Assembly: GCA_032717465.1 (NCBI GenBank)
Contig: CM064732.1
Span: 37,085,322-37,149,321 of the forward strand
Source of the DNA: Coenobita brevimanus
Lineage: Eukaryota > Arthropoda > Malacostraca > Decapoda > Coenobitidae
Length of the DNA: 64,000 bases
Direction of reading: 5' to 3'
In this document: in pieces, positions 43,218 to 54,600 of the stretch
Layout: every line of letters starts with the position of its first letter
Numbering within the stretch: position 1 is the stretch's first letter
Notes under the pieces: generated by a model
Database searches by the model: none
What the model was told of the DNA's origin: nothing
The model's input: only the letters and a program-made list of their open reading frames with translations
Made by a program: the position numbers and the translations under genes

Positions 43218-43262
<45 letters not shown>
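43209..43262. repeat. (TC)n microsatellite
   Basis: Twenty-six or so TC units. The surrounding 42446-43990 holds no recognisable gene. Confidence 0.95.
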
Positions 43263-43265
<3 letters not shown>

Positions 43266-44538
43266 GTAGGTATGTAGTAATAAATACCAAACGGTTCATT
43301 TCTCCCCCAAATCATGAGTGGACGAATTGTTTACTCTAGTTACTCCATATGATTTTACTCGCCGGTGGCTTTGGCGTCTGTAAAAGTAAGTTCATTTAGA
43401 AATAAATCCATAATGAATGGATCATGACACTGAAAACTTATTGTAGAAATATCCACCAACAGTGAACTGTATGATTGTAACTGAAATGCATAGGTAGCGA
43501 TGATAATAGAAGGAAAAGTATTTATTAAGGTCAAGTGTCGTGACCGATTAGGAGGCACGTCTCAGGTGTCGTGCAACTGACCGGCCTAAATTCGAAAATG
43601 AACCCCCAAATTATCTGCCACACGCGGAACACCTTTTCTGCATGTAAATACGTACAAAAATCACATTGCGGCCGTTACTTCGGAGTGCTTTACACACTGA
43701 GATTGGAGGTGACATTTCACTCATATGTTATCCATCTGACCAGAAAACAATGAAACAAAGAATAAAATTAACTTTTGGAAGTGTCTACAACCATATTTAA
43801 TGCCTAGAAAAATAATTATACCTGCGAGAATGCATTTTTTTTTTTTCAGGCCTTTGCTTAGGTATGTAGAAGTTGGTGAAATTCAGTTTCTGTTGACATT
43901 CTCATGTCTGCTCTCATGCTTTTTTGTTACCTTTCATGCTGATTTTTTTAATTTTTCACCTTTGTGTTGTGACACCAAGCTTTACTGTTAAAATGAGCAA
44001 GCAAAGAACACGAGCAACTGCTAAACACATTGTCTTTGGTTCTTCACTATCAGATCCTCCTCTCTCTGAACTTCCAACCCGTCTACAAGTTGCAAGACAT
44101 TTCCTCTTCTTGAAGATCGAATATACAAACAACAGGAGTGTTATTCCAGACTTAGCCCAAACACTAAATGGCCTTTGGAGACGTGCAACCATTCCAACAC
44201 AACAAAAAATGTGAATATAAAACTCTTTCTTTTGATGGAAGAAGGCTCACATACATCGAAACAAGGTGTGCAGGCCGCAAAAACCAAGAATTTTGTTGAA
44301 AATCTTAATCATTTGTTTGATACAGCTGCGTGCCAATGTGATAATATGACTGTGTGTCACTGTGAAAACGAGATGAAAGTTCCACGATAAGAGGATACCT
44401 TTGTAATCAACCAGAGAACCATGCGGAATATGAGGCGTTTAAAACCAGAAGGCCGCAAGCAACATTTTTTTTTTTTTTTTAATGAGAAAAACCTCCCTGA
44501 AGAGTTTTAATTTCTCAGCAGCTACTATAGACATATAG

Positions 44539-44608
44539 CTGGGAATTGCTTTATTTTAAAGGTTTGGGCCATAGAATGCCCATACCTTTAAAATAAAGCA
44601 ATTCCCAG
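44539..44608. repeat. Perfect 25-bp inverted repeat with 20-base loop
   Basis: CTGGGAATTGCTTTATTTTA (first 20 bases of the arm, then AAGGT) is repeated as an exact reverse complement ending at 44608. Flanking ATAGAC on each side extends the pairing with a small bulge. Confidence 0.93.
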
Positions 44609-44777
44609 ACGTCTATCTCATACCACGTGCCATTTATGAAGCCAGGTTTATATCGCACGGCCAAGTGACAGCCTCATTGATGGTGTGTGGCAGTTTTTCC
44701 TCTGCATCGAGTCCAGTGGTGGAATATAACATTTTGTAGATTGAATAAATTTAGCACCTTCCCTTGCGCGTCGTAAA

Positions 44778-44930
44778 TCTGACCACCTCCCTTCACTTTC
44801 CATGCCCTACCTCAATACACACGAATCAGACCCCCTCCCTTCACTCTCCATTCCCTACCTCAACATTCAAACCACCTTTCTCCATACCTCCCTGCCCTAC
44901 CTCAGCGCATATTTGTGACCACCACTGTCC
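44778..44930 (+). repeat. About 48-bp tandem repeat, three units
   Basis: Units share AATC-GACC-CCTCCCTTCACT, CCAT-CCCTACCTCAA and an AC-rich end. It lies inside the MITE. Confidence 0.88.
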
Positions 44931-46792
44931 CGTGGTCAGAAGTGAAGGAACGTTGTGGGGTGGAAAAAAAAAAAAAAAAAACTATAGGGACGTTTTTTTC
45001 ATAAAAAAAAAATGATGTTGCTTGCGGCTTTATGGTGTTAAACGCCTCATATGCAGATCGGTAGATTGGGAGGTGACCATCTTCATGAAGAGAAGAGGAC
45101 AAGAAAGGATCGGATACAAGGAAGACAAGAAGAGCTGAGAGAAAAGGGGAAAGGGAGAGGTAGCATCCTCTACACATGTGGCTGAATTAACTCCAGTAGC
45201 ATCAGCCTCAAGTGATGAAAGTTTTGAAGATAAATGAATGGGCGATATTGCCATGCTGAGATACATGAACATCACACGAATTCCCACTTTAGCTTTGGAA
45301 GCAGATCGGTTTTGTGTGTCGAATAGGGCTGTTGCAGCTATCGGTACAGCTACATTAGCTGACTATGGCATCATTAGTTCTGGATATCATAGGAATGTAA
45401 TCGACTATCACAAAGTATGAAGAGCACGAAAGAAGGTAAGGAGGGATCTGTGGGAAGCAACAACCTTCCAGGATCAGGAAATCACTGCTCTACTTTTTGA
45501 TGGACGGAGAGACATGATATTATTCAAGGAGAAAAAAGGGAACAAGTGGTATGGAACAAAGGAAACTCAAGACCACTATCTGCTAGTCGGAGAACCTGGA
45601 ACCTTCTGTCTAGACCATCTGACACTGAAATGAGAAGCTGGCACTGTCACCGCGGAAGGACTTCAGAATTCGACTGAAGAAATGGATATTGCAGATAAGA
45701 TCATTGCGGTGGGAGCCGATAGCACAGCCACAAACACATGAGCGAAAAATGGAGCCACTCACCACCCAGAGTGCCGCGTGGGTAGTCCTTTGCAATCGTT
45801 CATTGCAGTCTGCATTTAAATGAACTTCCACTTCGCCACTTGTGCAGGAAACTCACTGGCTCAGCCGAAAGTGCAGCACAATGGAAAAGTACTATTGGCA
45901 AAGCTTTGCCTAAGTGTGAAAGTTTGCCACTTTCATCTACAGGTATTCAGTGTATTGTTAAAGGCCCCCCTCTTCCAGATGTTGACCTTAATTAACTGAG
46001 TTGTGATCAAGCCTACCTCTATAGAATTATCAAAGCTGTGAGGACTGATGTCATGGATGAAGATCTCCTACGGGAGAAGCCTGGGCCAGTGTCACATGCA
46101 AGATGGCTTACGACTGCCAGCAGAATTTGTCGGCTATAAATAACAATGGAACGGAGTAGTGATGAACTGTATTCACTTTCAGAGTTTATCGTGTGGCACT
46201 AATGACGCACGTGGTTCAGCATGAAGTGCCTTCCAAAGTGCACAGATGGCCCAAAATATCTACTGGGGGAAATCAAACTACTGCAGTTACTGCCACCTGC
46301 CAGTGAGAATGTTGCTTGGCAGGTAATCCAAAGAAATGTCTTTTGGGCACACCCTGAAAATATTTTATTGACTATGCTGACAGATATAGATCAGGCAAAT
46401 CGGAAATCGGCCGTAGACAGAATCAAAACCATTCGACAAGCCCATAACTTTATACAATAACATATCAGACTCTTTAGGCCATCAAAGATCAATCGAAGTG
46501 CAAGCGGTTTGAAGGATTTACTGCCACCAGTCGAGGAGTGCATAACGAAACCACTATTAACGATGCACTTGTCTGATGAAGAACTCAGTAAGATCAGTGA
46601 AGAGGCCTTTATTTTCCCGATACCATGTCACTCACAAGGTGTGGAACGCTGTGTGAGGATGGTAACGGATGCATCTGCAGCAGTTTACGGAAAGGCTGAA
46701 ACATATGGCTACATTAGAGCGGAACTCAAGTTCCGTGGTTTTTCGCCGCCCTTCAAAACTAAACAAGACTTTAATGCGTCGTTTTCTCAATA

Positions 46793-47063
46793 AATATCAT
46801 CATCTACACTATTATTTTAATCCTACGAATAGAAGTTTATAGAATAGGACAATATTAAGGAGAACTTATGCCTCAAGACCTTAGGAAATTGGTGTCCAAA
46901 CGTTATGGCTTCAGAGCAAAATTCACAATTTTCACATGGAAAAAAGGAGGTATTGCACTTATTACAGTGAATTTTTACTTTTTCTTGTTATTTAGGGAGG
47001 TCAGTTGTACAAAACTTGAAATGTGCCTATTGATCCGTTAAATTTCACCCAATGACATTAAGC
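46793..47063. other. Short unassigned spacer
   Basis: AT-rich sequence after the multi-copy gene's stop; nothing recognised. Confidence 0.5.
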
Positions 47064-47138
47064 CCATGTGTGTGTGTGTGTGTGTGTGTCTGTGTGTGTG
47101 TGTGTCTGTGTGTGTCTGTGTCTGTGTGTGTCTGTGTC

Positions 47139-47208
<70 letters not shown>
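47064..47208. repeat. (GT)n with TC variants, then (AT)n
   Basis: About 80 bases of GT with interspersed CTGT, then about 62 bases of AT. Confidence 0.96.
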
Positions 47209-47211
<3 letters not shown>

Positions 47212-47724
47212 GGGGGGGGCGCTCACCATCCACTTACTCAATGTAGAGCTGCTCTCGGGTGTCTGCCCTGTCCTCTCCTCCATCCTTCTTTCCTTCCATC
47301 TTCTTCTGTCTTTCTTTCCTTCATTCTTTCCTCGTCTTTCTGTCTGCAGGTGACTTTACACTCCCTCTTCTGTCTTTCATTCCTTCATTCTTTCCTCTTC
47401 CTTCTGCCCGTGGGTGACTCTACACTGAGTGACAAGCCAAATGGTTTCCTGTACAACAGGAAACCATTTACTACGCTGGGTGGTAACCATATAACCAAAT
47501 TTTTGGCGCCTGGTGGTTTAGTGGGTAATTATTGTGCTCCAATCGGATTGAGCCGGTGATGGTTTATATCCAAGGGGTGGTTGGGGTTTATTGCTCACGT
47601 AATGCCACTCAGGGATGAGTGAGGCTGGTCACTCTCATCTTAAATATCAGGACCAACTGCCTAGCCCCGGGCTTCTACGCTCCTCATGGGGCAACGTAGG
47701 ACTGGATGATGATGATGATGACGA

Positions 47725-47726
<2 letters not shown>
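47212..47726 (+). repeat. Interspersed repeat R, uninterrupted copy
   Basis: Begins GCGCTCACCATCCAC, continues through a pyrimidine-rich CTTTCCTTC tract and GTGACTCTACACTGAGTGAC, a hairpin (AAATGGTTTCCTG, five-base loop, complement), CTGGGTGGTAACCATATAAC, TGGCGCCTGGTGGTTT, GGGGTTTATTGCTCA and CCGGGCTTCTACGCTCCTCA, and ends in a GATGAT tail. The second copy (51702-55060) is split by LINE copy C. No protein; perhaps a SINE-like or LINE-3'-end-derived unit. Confidence 0.82.
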
Positions 47727-47788
<62 letters not shown>

Positions 47789-47815
47789 TTATTTATCTAT
47801 CTATCGATAGATATA

Positions 47816-47863
<48 letters not shown>
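47727..47863. repeat. (AT)n with ATCT/GATA interruption
   Basis: Two AT blocks around TTATTTATTTATCTATCTATCG. Confidence 0.95.
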
Positions 47864-47865
<2 letters not shown>

Positions 47866-48081
47866 GGTTGTTATTATCGTGCCCTGGCAACCTACCATTC
47901 GAAAGTGCGTCTGGTTTCGTTTATAATATGAGACGCATGTGATTCGTGTATAATATGTTCGTGTATAATAATATTAGTGTATTATATATTCGTGCATAAT
48001 AATATAATTCGTGTAAAATATGATACGAAATCGGACGCACTTGTGATTGGTAGGTTGCCAGGGTACGATAATGACAACCTC
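47864..48081. mobile_element. Foldback MITE, 218 bp
   Basis: Left end GGGGTTGTTATTATCGTGCC, right end (reverse complemented) GAGGTTGTCATTATCGTACC. The inverted similarity runs about 57 bases and includes CTGGCAACCTACCA and AAGTGCGTC. Only about 100 bases separate the arms, including repeated TTCGTGTATAATA. Target duplication not clear because the left flank is an AT tract. Confidence 0.82.
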
Positions 48082-48389
48082 AGAGTCGTGCGCCGCGACT
48101 ATAGTACCTAGTGAGCTACCACTGTTTTCTGTTTCTTAGAAAATACGTGATATGACTAAAACCATTAACAAACCAATCAAAAAGGAGCTACAAACATCAA
48201 TAAACATACGCATACCTAATGTGGGTAGCAGAACTGGTCACAGGAAGCCATGTCACTGATACACGGCTTAGGTTGGTACTGGTGTAATGCTTCCATAATG
48301 GGAAGGTTCCTGTCACTTTTAAATTGCTAGGAACCACTTAAGAACAGTAAGAAATTTTCCCAAATCAATCTCTCTCCAGACTATTAAGT
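48082..48389. other. Unassigned spacer
   Basis: No gene or repeat recognised. Confidence 0.5.
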
Positions 48390-50073
48390 AATCCTAATGG
48401 CAATAGAATATTCTGATCAATTCTCAGTTCTTTCAATAGTAACTTTAACAAGTCACCCATTTCCCCCACTAAAATCTTCAGACGGAAACACTGTAAATTA
48501 CTCTTGTGGAAAAGCTACCACTCTTGCCAATAAGTTTGCCAGATATTCTATCTTTGTGGAAGTCTGTCAAAACATTCCTGTAGTAGGATTTAGCTCTCTT
48601 GAAATTGCTCCACTAAAGACGCAGACTAGAAATATAAGGTCTACCCTAGGCAATTTACCAGCCAACAAAACTGTAGGTCAAGATGGAATTCCTTCAGTAG
48701 TTATGAAAAATGGTTCTCAGAACTTGCTTCTGTTCTAGGTAAATTATTCAAACTAAGCACATGTACTTTTTCTTTCCCTAATTCATGGAAAGAAGCCAGC
48801 ACCCACCCTTTTTCAAAGAAAGAAAGTTCCTTTGATCCCACTGATTACAGATCCAGTGCTATCACATCTTTTGGGAAAATGCGTGAGACTGTCATTAATA
48901 AGCATACTGTTAAACATCTTGGATCAAAAACTTAAATAGCGACACAGTATGATTTTCGTCAGGAAACACCCACTGTTGATATGCGTGTACTCAGTCTCGG
49001 CTCCGTTCCCTGTTATCCAGAGTCCCTTGTTGTGTCCAATCATCATTTGTCCACTGGTTTCCTCATATCTCAGCAACAGAATGATAAGAGTAAAGGTTGA
49101 TGATGTATACTCGTATTCCAATTTCCACTCAAGTATTGCCGGTGTGCCACAGGAATCAGTCCTGTCTCCAACCGTCTTACTCATTAATATCAATAATCGT
49201 TTGTCTGTCACCTGTAATCCCATTCACTCATATGCAGGACTCAAAACTTCATAGTTCTTTCACACTTAAACACCCATTTGCAAAGTCTGATATATCTAAC
49301 TCCCAACTCAACAGAATAACGTCCATAAATCACGCCTTCTCTAAGACCACGGAATGAGTACAAAATAACGTTGTCTCATTTAATGGTAGAAAAAACAAGT
49401 ACTGTATATCCAGTTCAGTAATAGACAGACATTGCTTGATTCCTATACCACCTTCAATGTGACCAGTATTTCTATCTCTGAAGTTACTGAAATTATCAGC
49501 GTTTCGCCCTGCAGTATCATCATTTGGACTTATCCCGCTAGATCATATGCTAATAGCGCCTCAAAGAAGCTTGAATTATTTTACAGAATCCGTAACTTCT
49601 TCACCAACAAGCAGCTATCCATAACTTACCAGCCATGTGCACTATCAGCCGGAATATTGCTCACCGTGAGGAGTGCAAGTGGAGAGGTTGCACCGAAATG
49701 AACAAAATTCAAAGCAAAGCCATAAGAATAATTAATAACCCAGCAATTACAAATGACGTACATCCCCTACCAGTAAAACGGAATGTTGCTTCCCTTGCAT
49801 TATATTAGATATTTTTCATGGAAAATGTTCAGAAGTTACATCAGTTGTGCCACCTCTCCACGCCTCCCCCCATGCCACACGGATTTGGTAGCTCTCATGA
49901 CTGGACTGTCACACTGCTAAACTGCAGAAACTCTGCCTTTCTTAAATCCTTCATTCCTTGAAATGCTAAATCGGTTACCCACATTAGTTTTCCCCCAAAC
50001 TACAACGTACAGCCGTTGAAGTCCAACTGCCACACATTTTTTTAATGAATGGAGGACACCTTTAAAATGGTGT
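48390..50073 (+). mobile_element. LINE family D, decayed RT and C-terminus
   Basis: Same general clade as family A but a distinct family. Visible pieces in broken frames: RSTLGNLPANKTVGQDGIPS (near 48635), KLFKLSTCTFSFPNSWKEAS-like finger region, FDPTDYRSSAITSFGK (near 48835), GVPQESVLSPTVLLININNR (near 49140), NPIHSYA then a lost catalytic box near 49230, VVSFNGRK, and a C-terminal end reading SKLQRT/VEVQLPHIF to about 50070. The catalytic YADD cannot be read (SYAG), so the enzyme is dead. No endonuclease half is seen, so it is 5'-truncated near 48370-48390. No poly(A) or microsatellite tail is evident; a short T-run follows at 50081. Confidence 0.72.
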
Positions 50074-50123
50074 ATGGATTTTTTTTTTTTTAATCTGATG
50101 TGCTTTCCTTTTCTTCTATTCAT

Positions 50124-50367
50124 CTTCTGTCTATCTATCTATCGCCAGACGCCCCAGTCCCGTATGGGGTGGCCACAAACTAATCGCCTCCATGTCGCCC
50201 TGTACCCCGCCAGTTCACTGCCCTGCTTCCAGCTCCCACCCTTCTCGTTCATATGCCTCTCCACTCCATCCCTCTCTCTCATCCTTGGCCTCCTCCTCCC
50301 TCTCCTCCCCTCTACCTCACTCACATACTCTCTGCTCGTCAGTCTCTCACTCTCCATCCTCTTCATC
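50124..50367 (-). mobile_element. RTE-family 3' end fragment
   Basis: Minus frame with MKRMESERLTSREYVSEVEG, RPRMRERDGVERHM and ATWRRLVCGHPIRDW, the C-terminus of the RTE family at 58763. The 3' tail is (TATC)n at 50130-50142, and the 5' side is truncated at a long A-run (50371-50403). Confidence 0.85.
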
Positions 50368-50370
50368 TTC

Positions 50371-50403
<33 letters not shown>
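50371..50403. repeat. Poly(A) tract
   Basis: 33 consecutive A. The following 50404-51310 contains no recognised gene; a second A-run is at 51317-51345. Confidence 0.95.
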
Positions 50404-50404
<1 letters not shown>

Positions 50405-51314
50405 GCTGCTGCCACCAAGGACTGTGAAGTCAGGATGTTTGATAGAGCGGTCGTGATGTTGCGAGTTGTCACTTATTCCTGAGTGTGGTGGGTTGGTTAC
50501 TGATTGGCCTATTCGAAATGAATGACCCAATTGTTCATGCATTCGTGTTTTAAATGCCTTTTTAATATACCTGTACATGTTATCCTAAAGCTGGCACAAA
50601 AAAAAAAAAAACAGGTAAACAACTGAAGCTTGTATGTGTCTGGGAAGTGTCTTTCACCTTAATTAAATTATGAATAGTTTTGGGTGTTTTAAATACAACC
50701 CAATGTGACACCTGTAAGACGTGTTCAGCGAGAGGTGTCTGGAACTTATTCCTAAGCCTGAAGATAAGAGGTTCAGTGTGGCAGTGGGAAAGTATATGGT
50801 GTTTTTCGAAACAATAGTTAATTGGACTTTTGGAGCAGTAAAAATAATAATGAACCAATGTACGTTTCTGTGAATCCTTTTTTGGAAGATTTTTAGATAA
50901 AAGTCTTTAAGATATTTAAGTGTATTATGAAGGTGAAAATAATTCGAGTCTATCTTATAAAATCTGTGGGTAAGAGCACATATTAGATTACGTTTGTATG
51001 TTTAGGAGAGGGATGAAGAAAAATTCATGTATAATCCGGTGAAGATTGGCTGGCTGTATAGGGCTGTTTCAAACCTTTCATTCTCCCAAGAAATATTTAT
51101 ATCTACGAAAGCAACCATTGTCCTTTCGTAAATCACAAGTCAACTTACGTTGAAATGATGAGAATTTTTATAATTGAGAAACAAAGGGACAGGGTAAGGT
51201 TATTTAAAAACTAAAAAGGTTTAGTCAACATAATGCCAATAAAATAAGAACTTATTCTGTCAGCCAACGTTCCTCGTGGTAGTACAGGTTGAGTGCTTAA
51301 AGTAACTTACCGAT

Positions 51315-51347
<33 letters not shown>

Positions 51348-51370
51348 AACCTAATGCACACTGAAACTAG

Positions 51371-51455
51371 CCTAACCTAACCTACACTAACCTCACCTAG
51401 CCTAACCTCGCCTACACTGACCTCACCTAGTCTAACCTAACCTAAACGTAATCCA
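51371..51455. repeat. Degenerate CCTAA (TTAGG-type) interstitial telomere-like tract
   Basis: From about 51373 the sequence parses almost entirely in 5-base phase: CCTAA CCTAA CCTAC ACTAA, CCTCA CCTAG CCTAA CCTCG, CCTAC ACTGA CCTCA CCTAG, TCTAA CCTAA CCTAA. A partial larger unit of about 25-30 bp is duplicated inside. CCTAA is the complement of TTAGG, the usual arthropod telomere repeat. It directly follows a poly(A) run (51317-51345). Confidence 0.75.
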
Positions 51456-51586
51456 GATTATTCAAGCCTAACCTATTCGCAGGCACAGTTAAAGTAACCT
51501 AAATTAACCCGTTCCAACTTGAAAGCATTTCACGAACTAGCCAGGCATTTCAGGAAATAACTGGATTCCCAGGTTTACATGTACCA

Positions 51587-51692
<106 letters not shown>

Positions 51693-51846
51693 ATGGTGGT
51701 AGGTTCGGGCGCTCACCATCCACTCCATCAGTGTAGTGCTGCTTTGGGTCTCTTATTTTTTATGCGAGGAAGAAGGAACCAAAGGCCGCGGGCCGGCAAA
51801 TTATTGTTTCTTCTAAGAAAAAAAACAAAATACAAGAGAGCCAAAT

Positions 51847-52960
51847 TCAAGATCCGATCATTTCGAGATGCCTGGACACACTACGTTTGAAAGACTGGAG
51901 ATCATAGCTAGCAGGAAATACAGACAGAGAGAGACAGTTCCAGAGTTGACCTGTTGCATAAATGAAGGACTGGGAGTAACGGTTAACTCTTGCATTAGAG
52001 AGTTGGGCAGAAAAGAGATGAGAGTTTGCTGCTAAACGGGTGCTACGCGCCCGTCGCAGAGGTGGAGGAATGCAAGCAGACAGTTCAGAGGAACAGTGAC
52101 CATTGAAGTAGCGATAAAAAAGAGAGAAAGATGCAACAGTGCGGCAAAGGTTGAAGGGAGTCAGTAAGAGGAGGAGAGTTAATGAGACCAAAAGCCTTTG
52201 ACTCCACCCTATTGAGAAGAGCTGTATGTGGGATGCCTCCCCACGCATGAGAGTTGTACTCCACACAGGGGCGGATAAAACCCGTGTATAGAGTCAACAA
52301 TTGTGCAGGGGTAAAGAAGGAACGGAGTCGGCTTAGCACGCCTAGTCTCTTGGAAGCAGATTTTACAAGAGATGTAATATGAGCTTTCCAAGATAAGTCT
52401 CGAGTAAATGAAACCCCAAGCATGTTCAAGGATGATGTAGGATTAAGCTGAATATTATTAAACGTTAGTAGGTATACATGTGGAAGATTATGTCGAGTTG
52501 ATAGGTGTAAAAACTGAGTCTCTGATACATTAAAAACAAACAGATTATTTTCACCCCAGTCAGAGATACGAGCCAAGTTAGACATTAGGTGTGCCATAGT
52601 CTCATCCCTTGTTTGTTGAAGTAACTGCTGAGATGGACGTTGAGGAAACTGAATGGAAAGGTGAAGGGTGGAGTCATCAGCGTATGAGTGGATGGGGTTA
52701 GATGTACAGCTCAGAAGGTCATTGATGAATAAAAAGGAAGAGAGTTGGTGATAGGACAGAGCCCTGAGGAACACCACTGTTGATAGATTGAGGAGAAGAA
52801 CGATGGCCGTCTACAACAGCGTCTATAGAACGACCAGAAAGGAAGCTAGAGATGAAGGCACAGATAGAAGGATAGAAACCGTAAGAGGGCAGTTTGGAAA
52901 TTAAAGATTTATGCCAGACTCGATCGAAAGCCTATGAGATGTCAAGTGCAATGGCAAAGC
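51847..52960 (-). pseudogene. LINE A copy C: RT catalytic half and C-terminus
   Basis: After the break, the catalytic Asp region (LTSHRLSIESGINL, degraded near 52930) is followed by SFLFINDLLSCTSNPIHSYA (frame 52777-52085) with an intact YADDSTLHLS box, GENNLFVFNVSETQFLHLS, LNMLGVSFTRDLSWKAHITS, VKSASKRLGVLSRLRSFFTP and FIRPCVEYNSHAWGG, a better-preserved thumb than in copy A. The C-terminal segment (52266-51847) ends [14 protein letters not shown], the same end as copy A. Frame breaks at about 52960, 52085 and a stop near 52780 make it non-functional. Confidence 0.85.
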
Positions 52961-52962
52961 TT

Positions 52963-54600
52963 TCACCAAAGTCCCGAAAGGTGGGTAAGAAGATCGCCAG
53001 TGGAGCATCCCTGACGGAACCCATACTGATGATCAGAAAGAAGGTTGTGACAGGAAAGATGCCTTAAAATTTTTCTACTAAGAATTGACTTGAAAACTTT
53101 TGAGATACTTGATGTTAAAGCAATTGGACTATAGTTAGAGGGTTGGGAATGGTCACCTTTCTTTGGGACTGGCTGAATGAGAGCAAATTTCCAGCAAGAA
53201 GGAAAGGTACAAGTTGAAAGACAAAGGCGAAAGAGTTTGCCTAGGCAGGGTGTAAGCACAGAAGCACAGTTCTTGAGAACAACAGGAGGGACTAATTTAT
53301 TAGTATTGAGACCTGTGATGGCAGAAAATACATCTGAGGGGAGGAGTGATGGAGGAACAGCACTGGAATCGTCTAAGGTGGAATTGGAGGAGAAAGTCTG
53401 AGTGAAGAGATCTGCTTTATTAGTAGAAGATATAGCTACAGAGCCATCAGAGTAGAGAAGAGTAGAGAAGGATGATGAGATAAAGCTGTTTGAAAGGTTT
53501 ATGGCAAGGTGCCAGAAGGAGTAGGAAGAATTCGAGTTCGAGAGTTGAGAGCATTTAGTATGGATGAAATTATTTTTAGTAGAGCGAAGAACAGACTTAG
53601 CACAATTCCGGGCAGAAACATATAAAAGATATGATTCAGGGGTGGACTGGCTCCGGTACCTTTTATAGGCCCTCTCCTTGTTACAGACAGCATTAGAACA
53701 AGAGTGATTAAACCAAGGCTTTCTTCCATTAGTCAAAGGAAATGAGAAAGGAATGTATGCTTCCATGCCCAGGAGAATAACTTCCGTAATGCACAAGGCA
53801 CACTCAGATGGCTCCTGGCCATGAAAGTAGTAATCATTCCAGGGAAAATCAAAGAGGTACTGCCTGAGGGCCTCCCAATCCGCAGCTCCAAAGTGCCACA
53901 GACGACGTTTCTTTGGAGGGTCCATTGCCCATACCGGAGCGACAGAACAGGTTAAGATGATAAGATTGTGATTGGAGGAGCCCAATGGAGAGAAAAGATT
54001 AAAAGTGTAAGCAGAAGGATTAGTTGTAGGGAAGAAGTCAAGTATGTTGGATCTCTCTCCAAGGCGGTCAGGGATACAGATAGTGTGCAGTACACGCTGC
54101 TCTAGGTCATTAAGATTGGAAAAGGTGTAGGCTTGTTCACCAGGTGTATCAGTGAAAGGAGAGGAGAGCCAAAGGTGATGGTGAACATTGAAATCTCCTA
54201 GGATGGAGATTTCAGAGAAAGAAGAAATGGATAGAATGTGTTCCATCGTAGAAGTAAGATCGTCAAAGAATTTTTGATAGTCAGTAGAATTAGGAGATAA
54301 GTACACAGAGCAGATATATTTAGTCAGAGAATGACAGGAAAGCCGAAGCCAGAGTGTAGAGAATTCAGAAGAATCGAGTTCAGGAACACAAGAGCAACAT
54401 TAGTCGTTGTGTACACATACACAACAGCCACCTTTGGCTTTGAAATGAGTATAGAGAAAGTAGGAGGATACAGAAAAGGGTCTGCTGCCAGCTGCCTCAG
54501 CTGAGTATCAGTTAGAAAAAGAAGGTGAGGTTTAGAGGAGGAGAGGTGGTGCTCAACAGAGCGAAAGTTAGAGGAAAGGCCGCGAATGTTGCAGAAATGA
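52963..54600 (-). pseudogene. LINE A copy C: endonuclease and RT N-terminal half
   Basis: The frame 54306-52963 (447 codons) opens inside the endonuclease: MYLSPNSTDYQKFFDDLTS, ISILGDFNVHHHLWLSS, LGSSNHNLIILT (the closing SDH has become SNH, so the catalytic Asp is lost), WHFGAADWEALR, then the linker and RT fingers to DHQYGFRQGCSTGDLLTHLS. Before 54306 the N-terminal endonuclease (KGGCCVCVHND, LTDTQLRQLAA-like) is present in shifted frames up to about 54600. The RT continues past a frame break near 52960. Confidence 0.85.

Larger units (their letters stand above)
44428..45052. mobile_element. MITE with ~75-bp inverted repeats and 5-bp target duplication
   Basis: Left end ATATGAGGCGTTTAAAACCA, right end (reverse complemented) ATATGAGGCGTTTAACACCA. 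Inverted similarity continues through GCCGCAAGCAACAT, a T-run and AAAAACCTCCCT/AAAAACGTCCCT. Flanks are GCGGA (44423-44427) and GCAGA (45053-45057), a near-perfect 5-bp duplication. Removing the element plus one flank restores the host reading frame. The interior contains a perfect palindrome and a 48-bp tandem repeat. No coding content. Confidence 0.85.
43994..46792 (+). pseudogene. Second multi-copy invertebrate gene, RNase H-like transposase-derived (tentative), split by a MITE
   Basis: N-terminal part 43994-44427: MSKQRTRATAKH, LNGLWRRATIPT, FVENLNHLFDTAACQCDNMT with CHCENEMKVPR and FVINQRTMR, a Cys-rich segment. After the MITE (44428-45052) it resumes with IGRL, then VIDYHKV and RARKKVRRDLWEATT, ITALLFDGRRDMILF, WYGTKETQDHYLLVGEPGTF, IIAVGADSTATNT, LNELPLRHL in another frame near 45820, SHARWLTTASRICRL, AHPENILLTMLTDIDQ, PCHSQGVERCVRMVTDASAA and the end FKTKQDFNASFSQ at about 46792. 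I recognise this order from a family seen in many copies in arthropod and marine genomes. LFDGRRD and AVGADSTATNT fit RNase H-fold Asp positions (inference). Multiple stops and frame changes; inactive. Confidence 0.7.

Noticed and set aside
51371..51455. A chromosome end
   Set aside because: The tract is short, degenerate and has normal repeat-rich sequence on both sides.
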